Notes: generated by a model not told the origin, from the letters alone. A DNA stretch of 64,000 bases from Oscheius onirici (GCA_932521025.1 OW051472.1:2666001-2730000); one strand, 5' to 3'. Positions 10,008 through 22,417 are shown, counted from the stretch's first letter. Numbers and translations: made by a program.

Positions 10008-13000
10008 ATGAAAATTGGCTTTATTGGAGCTGGAAAGATGGCCCAGGCCTTGGCTAGAGGGCTCATCAATTCAGGTAAAAGCATTTTTGAGAGAGAAAAA
10101 AAGATGAAAAATGTTCAGGTAGGATCACTCCAGAGAACATAATGGCCAGTTGTCCGAAGCAGGATGTCGCTCTTCTGGATCAGTGTAAGGTAAGAAAACA
10201 TGAAAATATCTACCGTTTTCTTGAAAAGGGTTCGTTATTGAAATTTTGTGTAAAAGTTTCAAGGTTTGAAAAAACTTATAATGTTAAATTGTGGTTACTT
10301 ATGTAACTCAGCTTCGCCTGGAACTCAATAGGCAAAACTTGTAGGACGCTAAACAAAAATAACCAGCCGGCTTCGCCGCCTGTCGGCGGCTTTTTTACTT
10401 GTGTTTCCTTCTTTACTTCTGATCTCTTCCCCAGTCAACCGATCTCTTCTGATCCTGTTACGTCTTCTTCCTTCTCCAATCAATCAGACCTTTTTCATTC
10501 TTTCCAAGTGTTCTTATCCCCTCCTAAAGAACCGATACGCATTTTCCTAATTTTTGGCCATACAATCCCTCTCTGATCTTATACAGCTCAACCGATCCCT
10601 TCTGATCCCCTACCGGTTACCCTGACTCTGTTTCCTACTCAAAACAATTTAGCAAAAATATTTGGCGAGGAGGGGAGTCGAACACGGGTCGTCTGGGTGA
10701 AGACGGCGACTCTTAACAATACACCAAAATTTGAGGTCCCGGAGAAACAAACAAACACACAGAGTCCACGACAGATACCATTGCGCTTTAGTAGTAGAGA
10801 GATAGCAGTTTCGTTCATTCGGAACAATGGAATACCGTAACTCTTTTTACACCAATTGGCTGCGTACTCTTGACTGAGTATTCAATTTTTGTATCGTAAT
10901 TTGGTCCCGAAATAGAAAAGGATTGCAGTTAGTCCCATTAGGCTGCGTGAAATTGTAAACGTTCGCAAAAAAAACTCACAATTAGATAGCCATCGCACCT
11001 TACTAAGAACAGCGTCTGGTCTTATGTGGTTTTACCCAGATGGTGATACACAAAAAATTGAAAATTTCATGAAACAAATAACTGCTTGTCAGTGTTTTTC
11101 GTATACTTTGTCGTTTGTCTGGGCCCCGTTCAGCAAGAATAATTGGTAGATTTATCGAACAAAATAAATTAACTACTAAAATAATGAAAGCTTGAATTTC
11201 AGAGACTTTTCCGATTTTTAAGAAACTTTGAACATTTTATACTCTGTAATTCGAGAAAATATTGTTGTTTCGAAACCGGTTACAGTAAAAGTGAAGCAAA
11301 ATATTTTTCAGAATCTCGGTCTCGGAACGACTCACGACAACACTGAAGTCGTCCACAAGAGCGATGTCATCTTCTTGGCTGTGAAGCCACCGCATGTCAG
11401 CAAGGTTCGGCAGAATTTTCCAATTAGAAATTTTCAAGATGTGATTGTTTGGAAACTGCATTGCCTGATATTCAATACGGATGAAACAACAACAAAATCT
11501 TTTTAGAAACTAGTGAGAAGAAATCATCACGAAACGGTTTTTATAGTGCTGATAAACCTGAGAAAGAGTGCAATCTAGCTTACAATTATATTTTAGGAAT
11601 ACAAGGTGTCCATCAAGGTATGAGCACTATTTTGTTTTGAGTCAGAACCGTATGTTTCTTCTGAATCATAAAAACATGCTGAACTCGTCTTTGATGGTCA
11701 ACAATTTAGATTCTGTTGGAATCAAAAGTGTTTTTCAAATAATATAGAAAGACTTCTAGATTTTGAGTTTGACCTATACCTCCATCACGAAGCAAAAAAA
11801 AAGTGAAAAAGGGACTCATTTTCAGTAGGAAAATAAGAAAAACAACAACGGAATTCGATTGTTTTTATGGTGATTTTCGAAGAGATGACACTGTATTGTA
11901 GTCATTCCCAACCAAAGTCTCGTTCCGAAAGACTTGGCATACCGTCGTTTTGAATGTTTTGTCCTCGTCGTCGTCCTAAAATTAAGAACCTTTAAACATT
12001 TAGCTATCCCTATCCCAAGAACCACAAGAAAATTTCCAGGTCGCCTCCGAAATCGCTCCCATCTTCACTCGGGAACAGCTTCTCATCTCCATTGCTCTCG
12101 GAATCACCATCAGAAATATCGAATCGGTTAGTGTTTCACCATTTTTACTAGAGCTGCTTCTGGATTTGGTGTTTACTGTTTTGACCACGAAAGATTCAAC
12201 AAAAACGAAAACAACACATTTCAGCTTCTCCCTTCTAAATCGCGAGTGGTGAGAGTCATGCCCAATACTCCGGCTGTCGTCAGAGCTGGAGCTTCAGCTT
12301 ATGCTATGGGTTCTGCTTGCAGGTAATATTCCGTTGTTCAAAAGTTTACACTCTGTACTTAGCGCCAAACCTCAATGTTGTGCACTTTCAGTTAGCCAAA
12401 TTTGGCAGGAAAGAATTGAAATTGCAAGAAAAATGATTGCCCATACATATATAATTTATGGTCGCTGAAAAATCCACAAAGAGAAGACTTGTCATGCGCT
12501 CTAAGTTTCAAACAGCTCAGCTGTCAATTCCAGTTCTGCATAAGCTAAACTTGAAACATTTTTACTCATGATTCGTAACAGTAGAGTTCAAAAGTTCTGG
12601 TACTCACTTTGTATGTTTTGTAGCAGCGTCTTTCTCCTTCGGAAGAACAAAAGAGGTTTTTTCCACACAAAAGAACTAATTACTCTTCAGCTCGACAGCT
12701 CTTATTACAGTCCTGCTAATAAGTTTTGACCCTCGGGCCCATAAAATTTTTTCTATATGAGATATCGCAAATCGGCAACATGTCCCGTTTTTCTCTACGT
12801 TTGGGCTATTTTGTGTCAAAAATTCAGACCCCTACGTGGAATCTACGAGTTTTGGCAGAGTTTTGAACCAAGGTCCCTCGCGCACCCCTACATATATCCC
12901 AGACTTCCTGTGTGAAGGAACCGAGCTTATTCCATTGGCGCTATAAGCACACTAGTAGTGCCAATTACCGCGCCAACTTTCAGACCAAACCATTCGGCCG

Positions 13001-16000
13001 TTCTTGAAAAATGTGTTTCGCCAACTCGCGTTTTGACCCAACTTCGACCCAGCATAATATCTTTGAACCTTTTTCCATTTTTCAAAATGGGTTGGAAAGC
13101 CCTTTATCTGATCTAAATAGTCACAGAACATGCCAAAACAGATAAACGTTGTCTTCAATGAGTTCCGTGACCGCACAGTTGCGGTCTCATTTTCAAACAG
13201 ACCAATGACCCTTTTGGTCACGGAATATGACTTTTTGGGTTCACTGATATGCTCAGTGTAACTAACCCAATGGACATTGTTTGGCTAAATGTTGTACAAA
13301 TAAGCAACATAGACGTGAAAAAAGTCAGCTTCCGTGACCAAAAGGGACATTGATCTGTTTGCAAATGAGACCATAACTTTGCGGCCTCGGTACCCAATGT
13401 TTCTCCGTTTTGGCATGTTTTGTGACTATTTAGATCGGATAAAGGGCTTTCCAATCCAATTTGAAAAATTGATAAAGATTAAAATATGACCGAGATATGA
13501 TGCGTTGAAGTTGGGACAAAATCGGAGTTGGCGAAAGACATTTCTCAAGAACGGGTGAACGTCATATTCTGAAACTCTGGGAAAAATTTTATGGCCGAGA
13601 GGGTCAAAACTTATTGCCCGGATTGTATTCGTGGAGTTCCACAGATTGTATGTACGTTGCAGTGGGTTCCAACAAACTTTTCATTCTTATACTGTTTTTG
13701 AAGCGCAACTTTTCGTGCCAAATACAGTACATAGAAAACTAGGCAAGTACCGCTGCAAAAATTCAACTTTTGAGCAGTCATATTTGGCTTTGTCTCTCAC
13801 TAGCGCAGAACGCTTTGAGCATAAAATAGCGCGCAGCGCGCGCCAGAAGCATTTTTAGGTTCCGGGATCTGTTTTATCGGATTCAGCGTAAAAAATTACC
13901 CCTAGAGCCTTATTTTCAAGTCGATAAGTTAAAACACTAAAAAGTTGGATAACAAATCACGTTTCCAAAATGTCCTGCATCCGCCGTGCGCGGTTGTACG
14001 TGATTTGCGAGCTCAATTTTGCGAATTTTTCTCTGAAATTTTGGATAGAGGTATAACTTATCTCAGAGGGGATATCTTTTAGAATATATCTCAGAGGGGA
14101 TATCTTTTAGAATTTTGATTTTCGACCCGGATCACATCTCTACGCCCTGCATTTTTGGACAAATTTTTTTACGGAAAGTGTATTGCTAAGGGTCGCCACT
14201 CCACCCACACGACCCGGGTTCGATCCCGCCCTTCTGCAAACCTTTTTGCTAAAATGCTTTGAGTAGAAAATGACTGTGAACAACCCCTGGAATCTTTTTC
14301 TGATCGCATTCGATCATTCCCCGCCATTAGGCAAAGGCGCAAAATTGTTGTTCTGAGTTTCCTTCTGGTTCATAGGACAAAGCCAGATACTTTTAGAAAC
14401 GAGGGAGTATTGTAGTTTTCTGCTTCTACCCTGGTCTTGCAAAATGGCTTAGGGTATACTTATGTTTGCCGAAGTTCTGGGTATAGACTTCCCCCGATGC
14501 TGATGGAGAAGTTCTCGGTGGTGGGAAATATCGTAACAAAGAACCAAAATACCAAAAGCTTGATTGTAAGGGATTGTGAGGCATGTAAGGCAAGATCTCT
14601 AACCAATGCAGACTCGAACTTTTCTTGGCGTAGCTCGACATCAGTACGTTAAAGTTCTGACCGGTCTGGTGTTTGTACAAAAAATGAGCCGGACCGTACC
14701 GAAAAAGATGGTTCACACTTTTTGTTAGTGTATGAAGAGTCACTATTCGTAAATTCTAAGAATTTTGACAAAAAGGGAACAATCTGGATCTGTGAAAAAG
14801 CGGATTCTTTGAAGAAGAAGGGATTTGTCTTTGCCCCCTGTTTTACTGACTGAACAAAAAGAGAACAATATTTTTGTGTGAACTACGCAACTGGACAAAA
14901 AGAGAACAATAGCTCTTACAAAAGTCAAATCCTCGTCTTTTCTCATACGATCACTCTTTTACTGTCAGCTCCAGAAAGCCTGATTGTAACATCGAAGAAA
15001 ACGCAATAGGTTTGAGCCACAGCCAAAAATGAGCATTGAATAATGTTTAGCGCTCAACGATACGTTATTTTTGTGACATGAAACTGTTGTGAATCACGGA
15101 ATATTAAACTGAGAAGTTTGTGACGGGAGTCCAGTTACAGAAACTTTCCGGATGGTTTTATCACACTGATAGAAAGGGATCTAGTTGATATCTGATACAA
15201 TGAGTAGAACCGGAGAAATACAAAGGGATTCTCTCCCAATGAAAAACGTCTTTTCCAACTCTTGTCCCTAACTCGACAGCACTCTCTCCTCACTCTTATG
15301 CAGTTTGTGGAACAGACGATAAAACAGTGATCGTATGAGAAAAGACGAGGATTTCACTTTTGTAAGAGCTATTGCTCACTTTTTGTCCAGTTGTGTAGTT
15401 CACACAAAAATATTGTTTTCTTTTTGTCCGGTTGAATTCAGTAAAACAGGGGCAAAGACAAATCCCTTTCTCTTTAAAGAATTTTCACAGACCCAGATGA
15501 CTACAAGCAACATTTCTACAAAAGCTGTAAGTCTGGCACTTGAACAGACCCCTATTTCCAAGTTTTTCCATTGTTTCCAACAATTGATATTTAGTCGTCT
15601 CATAAAGACTATGCAATTTGAAGGTTCTTCAATCATATGGCATATTTTCACCTTTTTTCACCGTTTTTTTCACAAAAAGACAGTCCGACCACTTTTTTCC
15701 ACACAAAAAATTGCCGAATTCTAGAGACGGAGACGCTGAAATAGTCAAGGACATGCTCAGTACTGTTGGTTTCGCCGTAGAAGTTCCAGAAGCTCATATT
15801 GATCCAGTGACGGGACTCTCCGGTTCAGGACCCAGCTATGTGCGTTTTTATAGTTTTCATATAACAAAAAAACCCTTCAGATGTTCGCCGCAATTGAAGG
15901 CCTGGCAGATGGTGGAGTAAAGGTTGGTCTTCCTCGTGATCTGGCCCTAAAACTGGCTGCTCACACTCTTCTGGGAGCTGCCAAAATGGTCTTGGAAACT

Positions 16001-17151
16001 GGTGAGTAGAGCAAAAGTGTGAAAAGTAAAGTGACACAAACAGTCAGAAAGTGACCGAAAACCAAGAAGGTGGATAAAAATTTCACGCAATTGTTCATCA
16101 TGTTTCAATAGCTTACTATAAGAACTAATCGGCAGTGTTAGCACTCACGATCTATTTCGTATTTTTGGTTTCGTTTTACAGCTGACATGAAGCAAAATAG
16201 TAACGTTTGAACATGAAGATCTCGTTCCAATGAAGCCCAAGTTTGAGGAAAATTGTAATAAGAAATGTTTCACGAAATGCCTCGAGAACAGCTAATCAAT
16301 CTTGACCCGTTTGACGATTCCCCAAAAACTTTTCTTTACCGAAACGTCCCTGAACTGTTTTTCAATTTACGATGTATGTTCGATCATGTCAAAAGCAAAA
16401 GCAACAAACAAGAAGGGAACCAAACATTTCAGGCACTCATCCTGCCCAACTGAAAGATGACGTCCAGAGTCCTGCCGGTTCTTCAGTCTACGGAATGCAC
16501 AAGTTGGAGTCGGGAGGATTGAAGGTTCGTTCGTTTTCCAGGGGAAATTTTGGAAAAATTTCGTTCGTTTTCCAGGGGAAATTTTGGAAAAAAGGGGTGT
16601 TTTTTTTACCAAAATCTGCATTTTTTCGTCATTTTTAGTAAAATAGTTCAACAAAATATAACAATATTATTATTCATTGATTTAGTTCTAGAATGCGCTA
16701 AAATGCGCTATCTTCATTTTTGGTCCGATCCCTTTTCATCGCGTGTGCCAAAAGTTCATGCGACTAAAACTGGGGTAAGAAAAAACTTTTCGGCCTTATG
16801 ATGTTCTACAATCTGATAGTTCTTGACAAGCTCTTTCCAATGTGGTCGGAAAATCGAAGATATCTCTAAACATCACGAAGATGTGCGACTTTGAAAATGG
16901 CGAATTTCGCCAAAAGGCTTCCGTAGGGCTAACTTGAGCCAAAAAATCAGATCCGGGCGATCTATCTGAGCGACGCCAGATCGGAGTTTCAACTAATTAA
17001 TGTCCAACCCTGTACTGATACCCATAGTTTATCTATCAAAAATCCAAAATTTCAGGGAATTCTGATGGATGCCGTCGAAGCCGCCACAAACCGCTCCCGT
17101 GCTACCGGAGATAAGGCTCTTCCTCGCGACATTCGCAACCAAGAACTGTAA
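10008..17151 (+). CDS. pycr: Pyrroline-5-carboxylate reductase, 279 aa
   Basis: P5CR catalyses the last step of proline synthesis, reducing pyrroline-5-carboxylate with NAD(P)H. Nine exons join in phase: 10008-10074, 10119-10189, 11312-11404, 12040-12126, 12225-12322, 15725-15839, 15881-16001, 16433-16524 and 17056-17151 (TAA). The start is chosen because [15 protein letters not shown], the Rossmann dinucleotide-binding loop, follows almost at once. Later landmarks are [16 protein letters not shown], the family signature [10 protein letters not shown], the C-terminal dimerisation/active-site stretch [11 protein letters not shown], then HPAQLKDDV and ESGGLK. Length (279) is typical. No mitochondrial presequence is seen, so a cytosolic isoform is likely. 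Introns 2 and 5 are swollen by transposable elements; intron 5 is 3.4 kb and carries two large repeat structures. Confidence 0.95.
10363..10802 (-). mobile_element. Helitron-like element carrying a tRNA-like segment (P5CR intron 2)
   Basis: On the minus strand it begins A|TCTCTCTACTACTAAAG, continuing CGCAATGG. It ends with hairpin GCCGCC-GACA-GGCGGC, then AAGCCGGCTGG|T. Both ends satisfy Helitron end rules, and the length is 440 bp. Near the 5' side lies a tRNA-like stretch (about 10660-10730) with a B-box-like GTGTTCGACTCC. The same stretch recurs in the 25.9-kb copy and, diverged, in the foldback repeats. No proteins are encoded. Confidence 0.75.
12713..13622. mobile_element. Foldback element of about 0.9 kb with long inverted arms (P5CR intron 5)
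   Basis: The outer ends AATAAGTTTTGACCCTCGG (12718) and its near-complement ending GGTCAAAACTTATT (13613) face each other. Imperfect complementarity continues inward to about 13230 on the left and from about 13310 on the right, including the paired words for CACGGAA/TTCCGTG and the GATCxxATAAAGGGCTTTCC block. Short frames inside are by-products. The element carries no transposase. Confidence 0.75.
13800..15510. repeat. Large dispersed repeat, copy A, with inverted ends (P5CR intron 5)
   Basis: The segment 13800-14950 is repeated at 25140-25950 in the same orientation and at 26205-27200 in reverse orientation. Its right part (about 14760-14960) is also inverted at 15315-15500 around the shared word GTGATCGTATGAGAAAAGACG, so copy A has its own terminal inversion. 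A tRNA-like segment with GGGTTCGATCCCGCC lies at about 14175-14230. I see no transposase, and the identical short ORFs in the copies follow from repeat identity. Confidence 0.75.
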
Positions 17152-17467
17152 TTTCTAGCTCTCACCTTTTTTTGTTCTTTTCCCATCACACTAACCTTTT
17201 TGCACTCAAAAAGCTGGCTCAAATTTAGGCTCGAGACGCATTTCGCCACTCTTGCGGAAAACGCGTAGCCCCCGTCTTCTCTAATGCACTCTCTTTCCAG
17301 TTGTATGTACAAAAAACGTAAATGATAAATGTTTTTCCCTTTGTTTTGTTTTGTTCCTGAAGCTGGAAGGGAGATTTTCAGGACAGGAGAGAAAGAGGAG
17401 GAGCAAGTGCGAGAGAAGCGTGTCATGAAGGCTTGAATGTATTGAATGTAGTGTGACTTGAAACAAT

Positions 17468-17473
17468 AATAAA
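17468..17473 (+). terminator. Likely poly(A) signal of the P5CR gene
   Basis: AATAAA lies 317 bp after the stop. It is the best hexamer in the stretch, though a closer variant signal cannot be excluded. Confidence 0.45.
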
Positions 17474-18804
17474 TAGTGGTATATTGAAAATTGAAGCATG
17501 GGTCGATACAAACAGCACTGAACACCTTCAGACTATGGTTCCAAGTGAAACAAAAATTGTTCCATTCCCTGAAACTTTGAGTTTCTTCGAATCATCCTGT
17601 TTGAAGAGATGAGTAGCACCCTGTCACAAGCAAAAATTTCCACTTTGTCATTTTTTTAGTGTGAACCAGCTAATAGTGCGTGGTCAACTAGTAAAATCAA
17701 CTATCTTCCACCTAGTTCATTCGAAAGTTCAGTTTCATTTTCTGCAAAATCGAAAAAATCCGTTTTGTTTGGTTTTGTTTAGCATTATTCTTGTTTCAGT
17801 TTCAGCATATGTGTCGTACGCCCTCTAGGATACGATCTTCTTTTACTTTTATTTTTGTTGCTATATAAGAGGATCGAAGAGCAGAAGCATTGGCTTCGTA
17901 GACAAGGAAGGCAGTAATTGTCAATCACAAAGGTCGGATCTTACATTGGAAAAAACGAGAATGCAATTTGTACAGTTCTAATGAATGCAATTTATAGTAG
18001 GCTTGCAACAGAAATATTTTGCTTGGAGCATTTCTTTTTTTGATTGGCCTTGAACCTATTTGTTCGGTAGTTAGCTTCCGAAACGGGGTTGTCTGTATTT
18101 TTATATTTTGTGTGTTTCGTAATCAGAGTGTAAGACAGCAACATTGTGTTACACGCTCACGCACCAGACCAATTGAAAAAAAACCAGTGTAATAGTTCGG
18201 CAGGTTCAAAGTTTTTGGAGGATCCGTTCCAAATAGCCATTTGGGTACTTGTGTAGTACACAGACGCAATTACCATAGAGTCCATAAGTCTAATTATATG
18301 AGTCTAATTGATGAAACAAGTTGATGTGCAAATCACTATGTTTGAAATGTGGTAGGGTCACTATTGAAGTAAAGCTGCATTTGATGGCCGTTGGGGCATA
18401 GCTTGATTGTAGGCAAAAGACGATATTGCTGAAGTAGTCGAAAGCTTCCTCTTCCGTAGTAGGAATCGAGAAAATACTCATGACGAGTGATTTTTTTTGT
18501 CCCAATTTAAATTAAGTCAAAGTTATTTCAATGTTAAAACAATTATGGACTCTATGGTAATTGCGTCTGTGTACTACACAAGTACCGCCATTTGTGCCCT
18601 TTTCATCGTTTTCCACCCAAAAACAGCATCCCTGTCAGTTCAGTTGAAGTTATTTGCGCACTTCGTAGGTTCCTTACCATTCAAAATTTAGCAAACTTGG
18701 ACAACCTGTTGATGGTAAATTGGTTACAGCAAAAAGTAGCACGTTTATAGATACACTGAAACAAACGATTCTCCCAAATGTTCTTTACAAATCTCCAAAA
18801 AATG
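17474..18804. other. Intergenic region between P5CR and the chemoreceptor (convergent 3' ends)
   Basis: No gene is seen. It contains a TATA-like TATATAAGAG at about 17862 with no coding frame behind it, and an inverted-repeat element at 18245-18585. Both neighbouring genes end here. Confidence 0.55.
18245..18585. mobile_element. MITE with 43-bp terminal inverted repeats
   Basis: The left arm 18245-18287 (GTACTTGTGTAGTACACAGA...) and right arm 18543-18585 are essentially perfect reverse complements. They enclose about 255 bp of non-coding DNA. This is the structure of a miniature inverted-repeat transposable element. No transposase is present. Confidence 0.8.
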
Positions 18805-21800
18805 TCAATTGTGGGAAGACGGATTGACCGTATTGTTTGTCTGACTCGCCGGTGCGCCTCTGCTACCAGTATCAGAAATGTTGTTTCTGGCCTTGAATAG
18901 ATTCTTGAAGGCTCTCTTGTAGTCCGAACTGAACTTAACATTTTTTTACTTTTTTTTGATTCACCTGAAGTACTTGTAGACAAAGTAATTTGCGGCAATC
19001 GAAGCGTTGATACTAATCCCAGCGTACGAAATGTAGCCGACTCGGAGATTCACTGAATTTTTTCGTTTTTTTTGGCCAAAATACAGATTACTCGGTAGAT
19101 CGTCCCGTTTCGTGATGTAAGTGACAATTCCCATTCCGATGAACCAGCCGAAAAAGGTCAAACAGAGGATTATCGTCAGCGGTTTCAGGGTGTTCTTGAT
19201 CGTGTTGATGACGTCTGGAAAAGGAAATGTTTCTACATTGTTCTACATAAACCGCTACTCGGTATATTTTAGATCTGAAACAAAAAAAGAGTTCAAAACA
19301 CTGAAAGAGAGTGCCAAAACTTTTTCATCGAATTCCCATTTTCCAGTAGATTTTTGCTTCCACCCAAAACTCACGAGCTTTTTTCCAGACAATGATCCAA
19401 ATGACGATGTAGATTATGACAGCACAGCCGGTGAAAAGAGCAGTTGAAACTGCCCATACTTCTTCCGATTCCCCGGCGAAGAAGGCAGCGATAAGACAGA
19501 GGGTTTCTCTAAAAAAAATTGTTCGATTCCAAGTATAATTTGTCCTACTTTTCGGGGTCTTTCTCCATCTCGATGTAGGCAAAAACGGCCAAAGAGATGG
19601 AAAAGAAGACAGGAAGGACGTTGACCAGAAGCAGATAGATGGTTTGGTACTTTTTGGAGGCACAGACGCTTCGGTATCTGGAAGACTTTTATGCTTCAAC
19701 AGAAGGGTCTATATGTTTTCGAGAGCAGAAACTTGTTTTTTCGAGCAGCATGAGAGCTTATTTTGCTTCCTCCAGGCTTTATTACAAAAGTTTGACACTA
19801 CATCTGTGGACTTATTTGAACAGGTGCGATCCCGTTGGGTCAGTAACTACAGTTGTTCTGAACAGTTAGAGAATGTGACCAAAAAACGGGGTGGAAATGC
19901 ACCTTGAGATGATCTGCTAATAGGATATTCGAAAAAAAAAAAAAAAAGAACACTGCGAATTTTTCTTTCTTATCAGAATGATGAAACAATCAACTTTGAA
20001 AAACAGTACTTTTTTCAAAAGTTCATAATATTTCAAGTTTCTCCTATCTAGTCAAAGCATTCCTCTCGGTTTGCTCTGTTTTTGTTAAAAAAAACTGTTT
20101 ATTCGGTTATCGATGCATTTCGCATGACTGGATCACATCCGGAGAGTAGAGGGGGTCTTGGAGTGATGACGAGAGCGGTTGTGGTATCCAGGTTTCTCAA
20201 GCTACAGGATCCGCAGGATAGGCTAGGCTGGCGAGAGATGCCAGGGTAGACTACCTTCGTGTACTACCACCCGGGATTCAACTTGCGATCGCATTCTTCA
20301 TAGACTGTCATTCTATCCACTTGACTATCCGGGCACTTGCTCTGTTCAGTGGAACAAAAGAAAAAGATATTTTTGGTAGAGTAAAATGAGAAGTTCGATC
20401 CGTCACACGTGAAACTCGAAATGCTGAAATTCGAAAAAACTTTTGTGTTTCAGCCAGAATGTATTAGGAAACGTTGATCCCTTCAGAGAAAAAAAAAACC
20501 TAAAAACGTAAAACGTTATCCTGAAAGTTTCGTACGTACACTTATTCCGGTCTTTTCACTTCGTGTTCCCTCCGCCAAACAAATGACCCGAGTCCAAGTA
20601 ACCTACACTCATTTTGTAGAACAAAATGTTTTGCAAATTTCACCCGATTAGTTCTCAACATTCTACTTCCTTTCAAAGACTCTGAATCAGCTCTGATCGT
20701 GCCTGAACGCACCCGAAAGGACAAGTGATGCAGTAGAGTCTATCCAATCCCAGGCTGATAATGTTGATGATCGTGTGTTGCATGCAGACTGCTGGGATTA
20801 GCTGGATCCAGAAACAGGATCTAAAAGCTCCACAGATCAGACAGAAAATTGAACGCACTTACTGCTGACTAATAAAGGTAATGCCACTGAAAATTAGAAA
20901 CGCGTAAGGGATTTGCGCCAGTTGATGGCCAAAGTCGCCGATGGCCAGAAGAGCGATGAGAATGTTGCATGGACTGTGTAGGTACCTGAAAAAACTTGTG
21001 AAATGTTTCACTGTTACCATAAGTGCCAAAATAGAAGCAGTTTTTTTTAAATTTTGTTGTGAAGGCCAAAAAAATAAACAAAACTGAATCAGACTTATTG
21101 TTAGTAAGAGTTTCAGAGTTCTACTATGTTTCAGGTTCCTTATGTGTATCCCAGAGAATGTAAGGCAACGATTAATTTGTGTTTTTTATTTTGTTTTGCG
21201 AACTTCGACACTAAAAGAAAACAGTGAAAGAATGCTACCGAATACGAACACTAAAAGACTTTTGGTTTCACACAGTGGGTGTATAATATACTTGGGCACC
21301 GAGCCGGCGCGAGCCTGACGGTTTTTTGCAATTTTCTCCAAATCGGATTCAATTTTCTCGATTTTTTTCCAGACATTCGTTAAATGCTTTGTTGACTTCT
21401 AGCAAACAAGAAATTGGAATTTAAATTAGTAATTTTCCAGAAAAATGGAAAATGTGCCGGCTCGAGCCGCCGAGCTTTTCCATTTTTCTCGAAAATTCCT
21501 AATTCAAATTCCAATTTCTTATTTGCTAGAAGTCAACAAAGCATTAACGAATGTCTGGAAAAAAATCGAGAAAATTGAATCAGATTTGGAGAAAATCGCA
21601 AAAACCGTCAGGATCGAGCCGGCTCGATGCCCAAGTATAGTGTATAAGACGCTGAAGGCAAGTTACCAATTTTGTCAATTCAAAAGGAACGGAGTGTCAC
21701 TTTTTCACAGGAAAATGGATGCGAATAGTTTCACTAGTTGCATAAGAATAAGAATAGCACTCGGAAATTTTCGTTTTCTCTCGTAGTCAAAAAACTATTC

Positions 21801-22063
21801 TGTTTTAAAATGCTCGTATATATCAAAACAAAATCAGGGCAACAATAACAGGACGGTATTTTTTTAAGAAAATTTGTCTGCGAAAGTCTAGGAGACAAGT
21901 CCAATGAAAAAAAGAAGACTCACTTGAACCGAAAAGTGGCCGCAATCAGTCGACAGTGTCCATAGAATCCAATCAGGGCAATGATACAGAGTACGGTAGC
22001 CGAGGGGAAGAAGACTCTCTGATAGAAGGCAGCGAGCTCTCCGGCAGTCAAGTTGCTCTCCAT
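18805..22063 (-). CDS. Seven-transmembrane chemoreceptor, srsx-like, 335 aa
   Basis: This is a rhodopsin-fold G-protein-coupled receptor, probably sensory. Seven exons on the minus strand join in phase: 21924-22063 (ATG), 20863-20985, 20713-20820, 19549-19677, 19375-19508, 18965-19214 and 18805-18928 (TGA). Landmarks are an N-glycosylatable MESNLT start, TM1 with CIIALIGFYGHCRL, TM2 with CNILIALLAIGDFGHQLAQ, and TM3 ending in GLDRLYCITCPF, the DRY-region equivalent. TM5 is VIIYIVIWIIVW, TM6 IILCLTFFGWFIGMG, and TM7 is followed by YKYFR and the cytoplasmic YKRAF. The overall pattern fits nematode srsx receptors better than the str, srh or sra groups, but that is recalled. Introns contain a SINE and a palindromic MITE. 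Neighbouring genes are unrelated. Confidence 0.88.
20081..20336 (-). mobile_element. SINE family 1, copy A, with target-site duplication
   Basis: On the minus strand the tRNA-like head reads CCCGGATAGTCAAGTGGATAG with a B-box-like TTGAATCCCGG. A conserved body with CCAGCCTAGCC follows, and the 3' end is CCGAATAAACAG plus a T run. The direct repeat TTGCTCTGTT flanks it at 20071-20080 and 20337-20346. It lies in an intron of the chemoreceptor gene, in the same orientation as the gene. Confidence 0.85.
21291..21635. mobile_element. Near-perfect palindromic MITE
   Basis: The element begins CTTGGGCACCGAGCCGG and ends with its near-complement CCGGCTCGATGCCCAAG. The whole 345 bp is self-complementary around a centre near 21460, and TATA lies outside both ends. 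Two GC-rich islands (GAGCCGGC words at both ends and at the centre) alternate with AT-rich arms. The RNA would form a very long hairpin inside the chemoreceptor intron. Confidence 0.8.
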
Positions 22064-22194
22064 CGTCTCAGAGACCACTGGATCAGTAATCCAGATATTA
22101 TAAACGCTAGAAATATCAGTAGGAGGATCTTTGAAATTGGAAACTGAGTCAAAAAGGCCTACTCCGTTGAATTGATCTTTGGGGAAAGGGGCAG

Positions 22195-22212
22195 AGAGAG
22201 AGAGAGAGAGAT
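22195..22212 (+). repeat. (GA)n microsatellite
   Basis: An uninterrupted run of alternating AG/GA lies upstream of the chemoreceptor start. It may be promoter sequence, but nothing more can be said. Confidence 0.8.
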
Positions 22213-22417
22213 CACGTCAAGGCAGGGAAGAGAAGCTGAAATTGGGGCTGAGTGACTTTAGGGAGAAAGGTGAATGTGAGAGGGATGGAGCAATGAAACA
22301 GGGTTGTTTTCGTAAGATTTGTTTTAGAAGGCTAACTCGATCTTTGAACACGGTGCTTAGCAGACACTTCCTTTACTATGAAACTTGATATCTAAAAAAG
22401 TTATTTTCACGAGTAAA

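Noticed and set aside
14743-14946. 67-codon frame that reappears identically at 26205-26408 and partly at 15335
   Set aside because: Identity follows from the surrounding DNA repeat. The frame is not extended or conserved differently from its flanks, so there is no evidence of protein-level selection.
22195-22212. GA repeat as a CRISPR-like or regulatory array
   Set aside because: A simple microsatellite. No spacer-repeat structure exists anywhere in the window, and the genome is eukaryotic.
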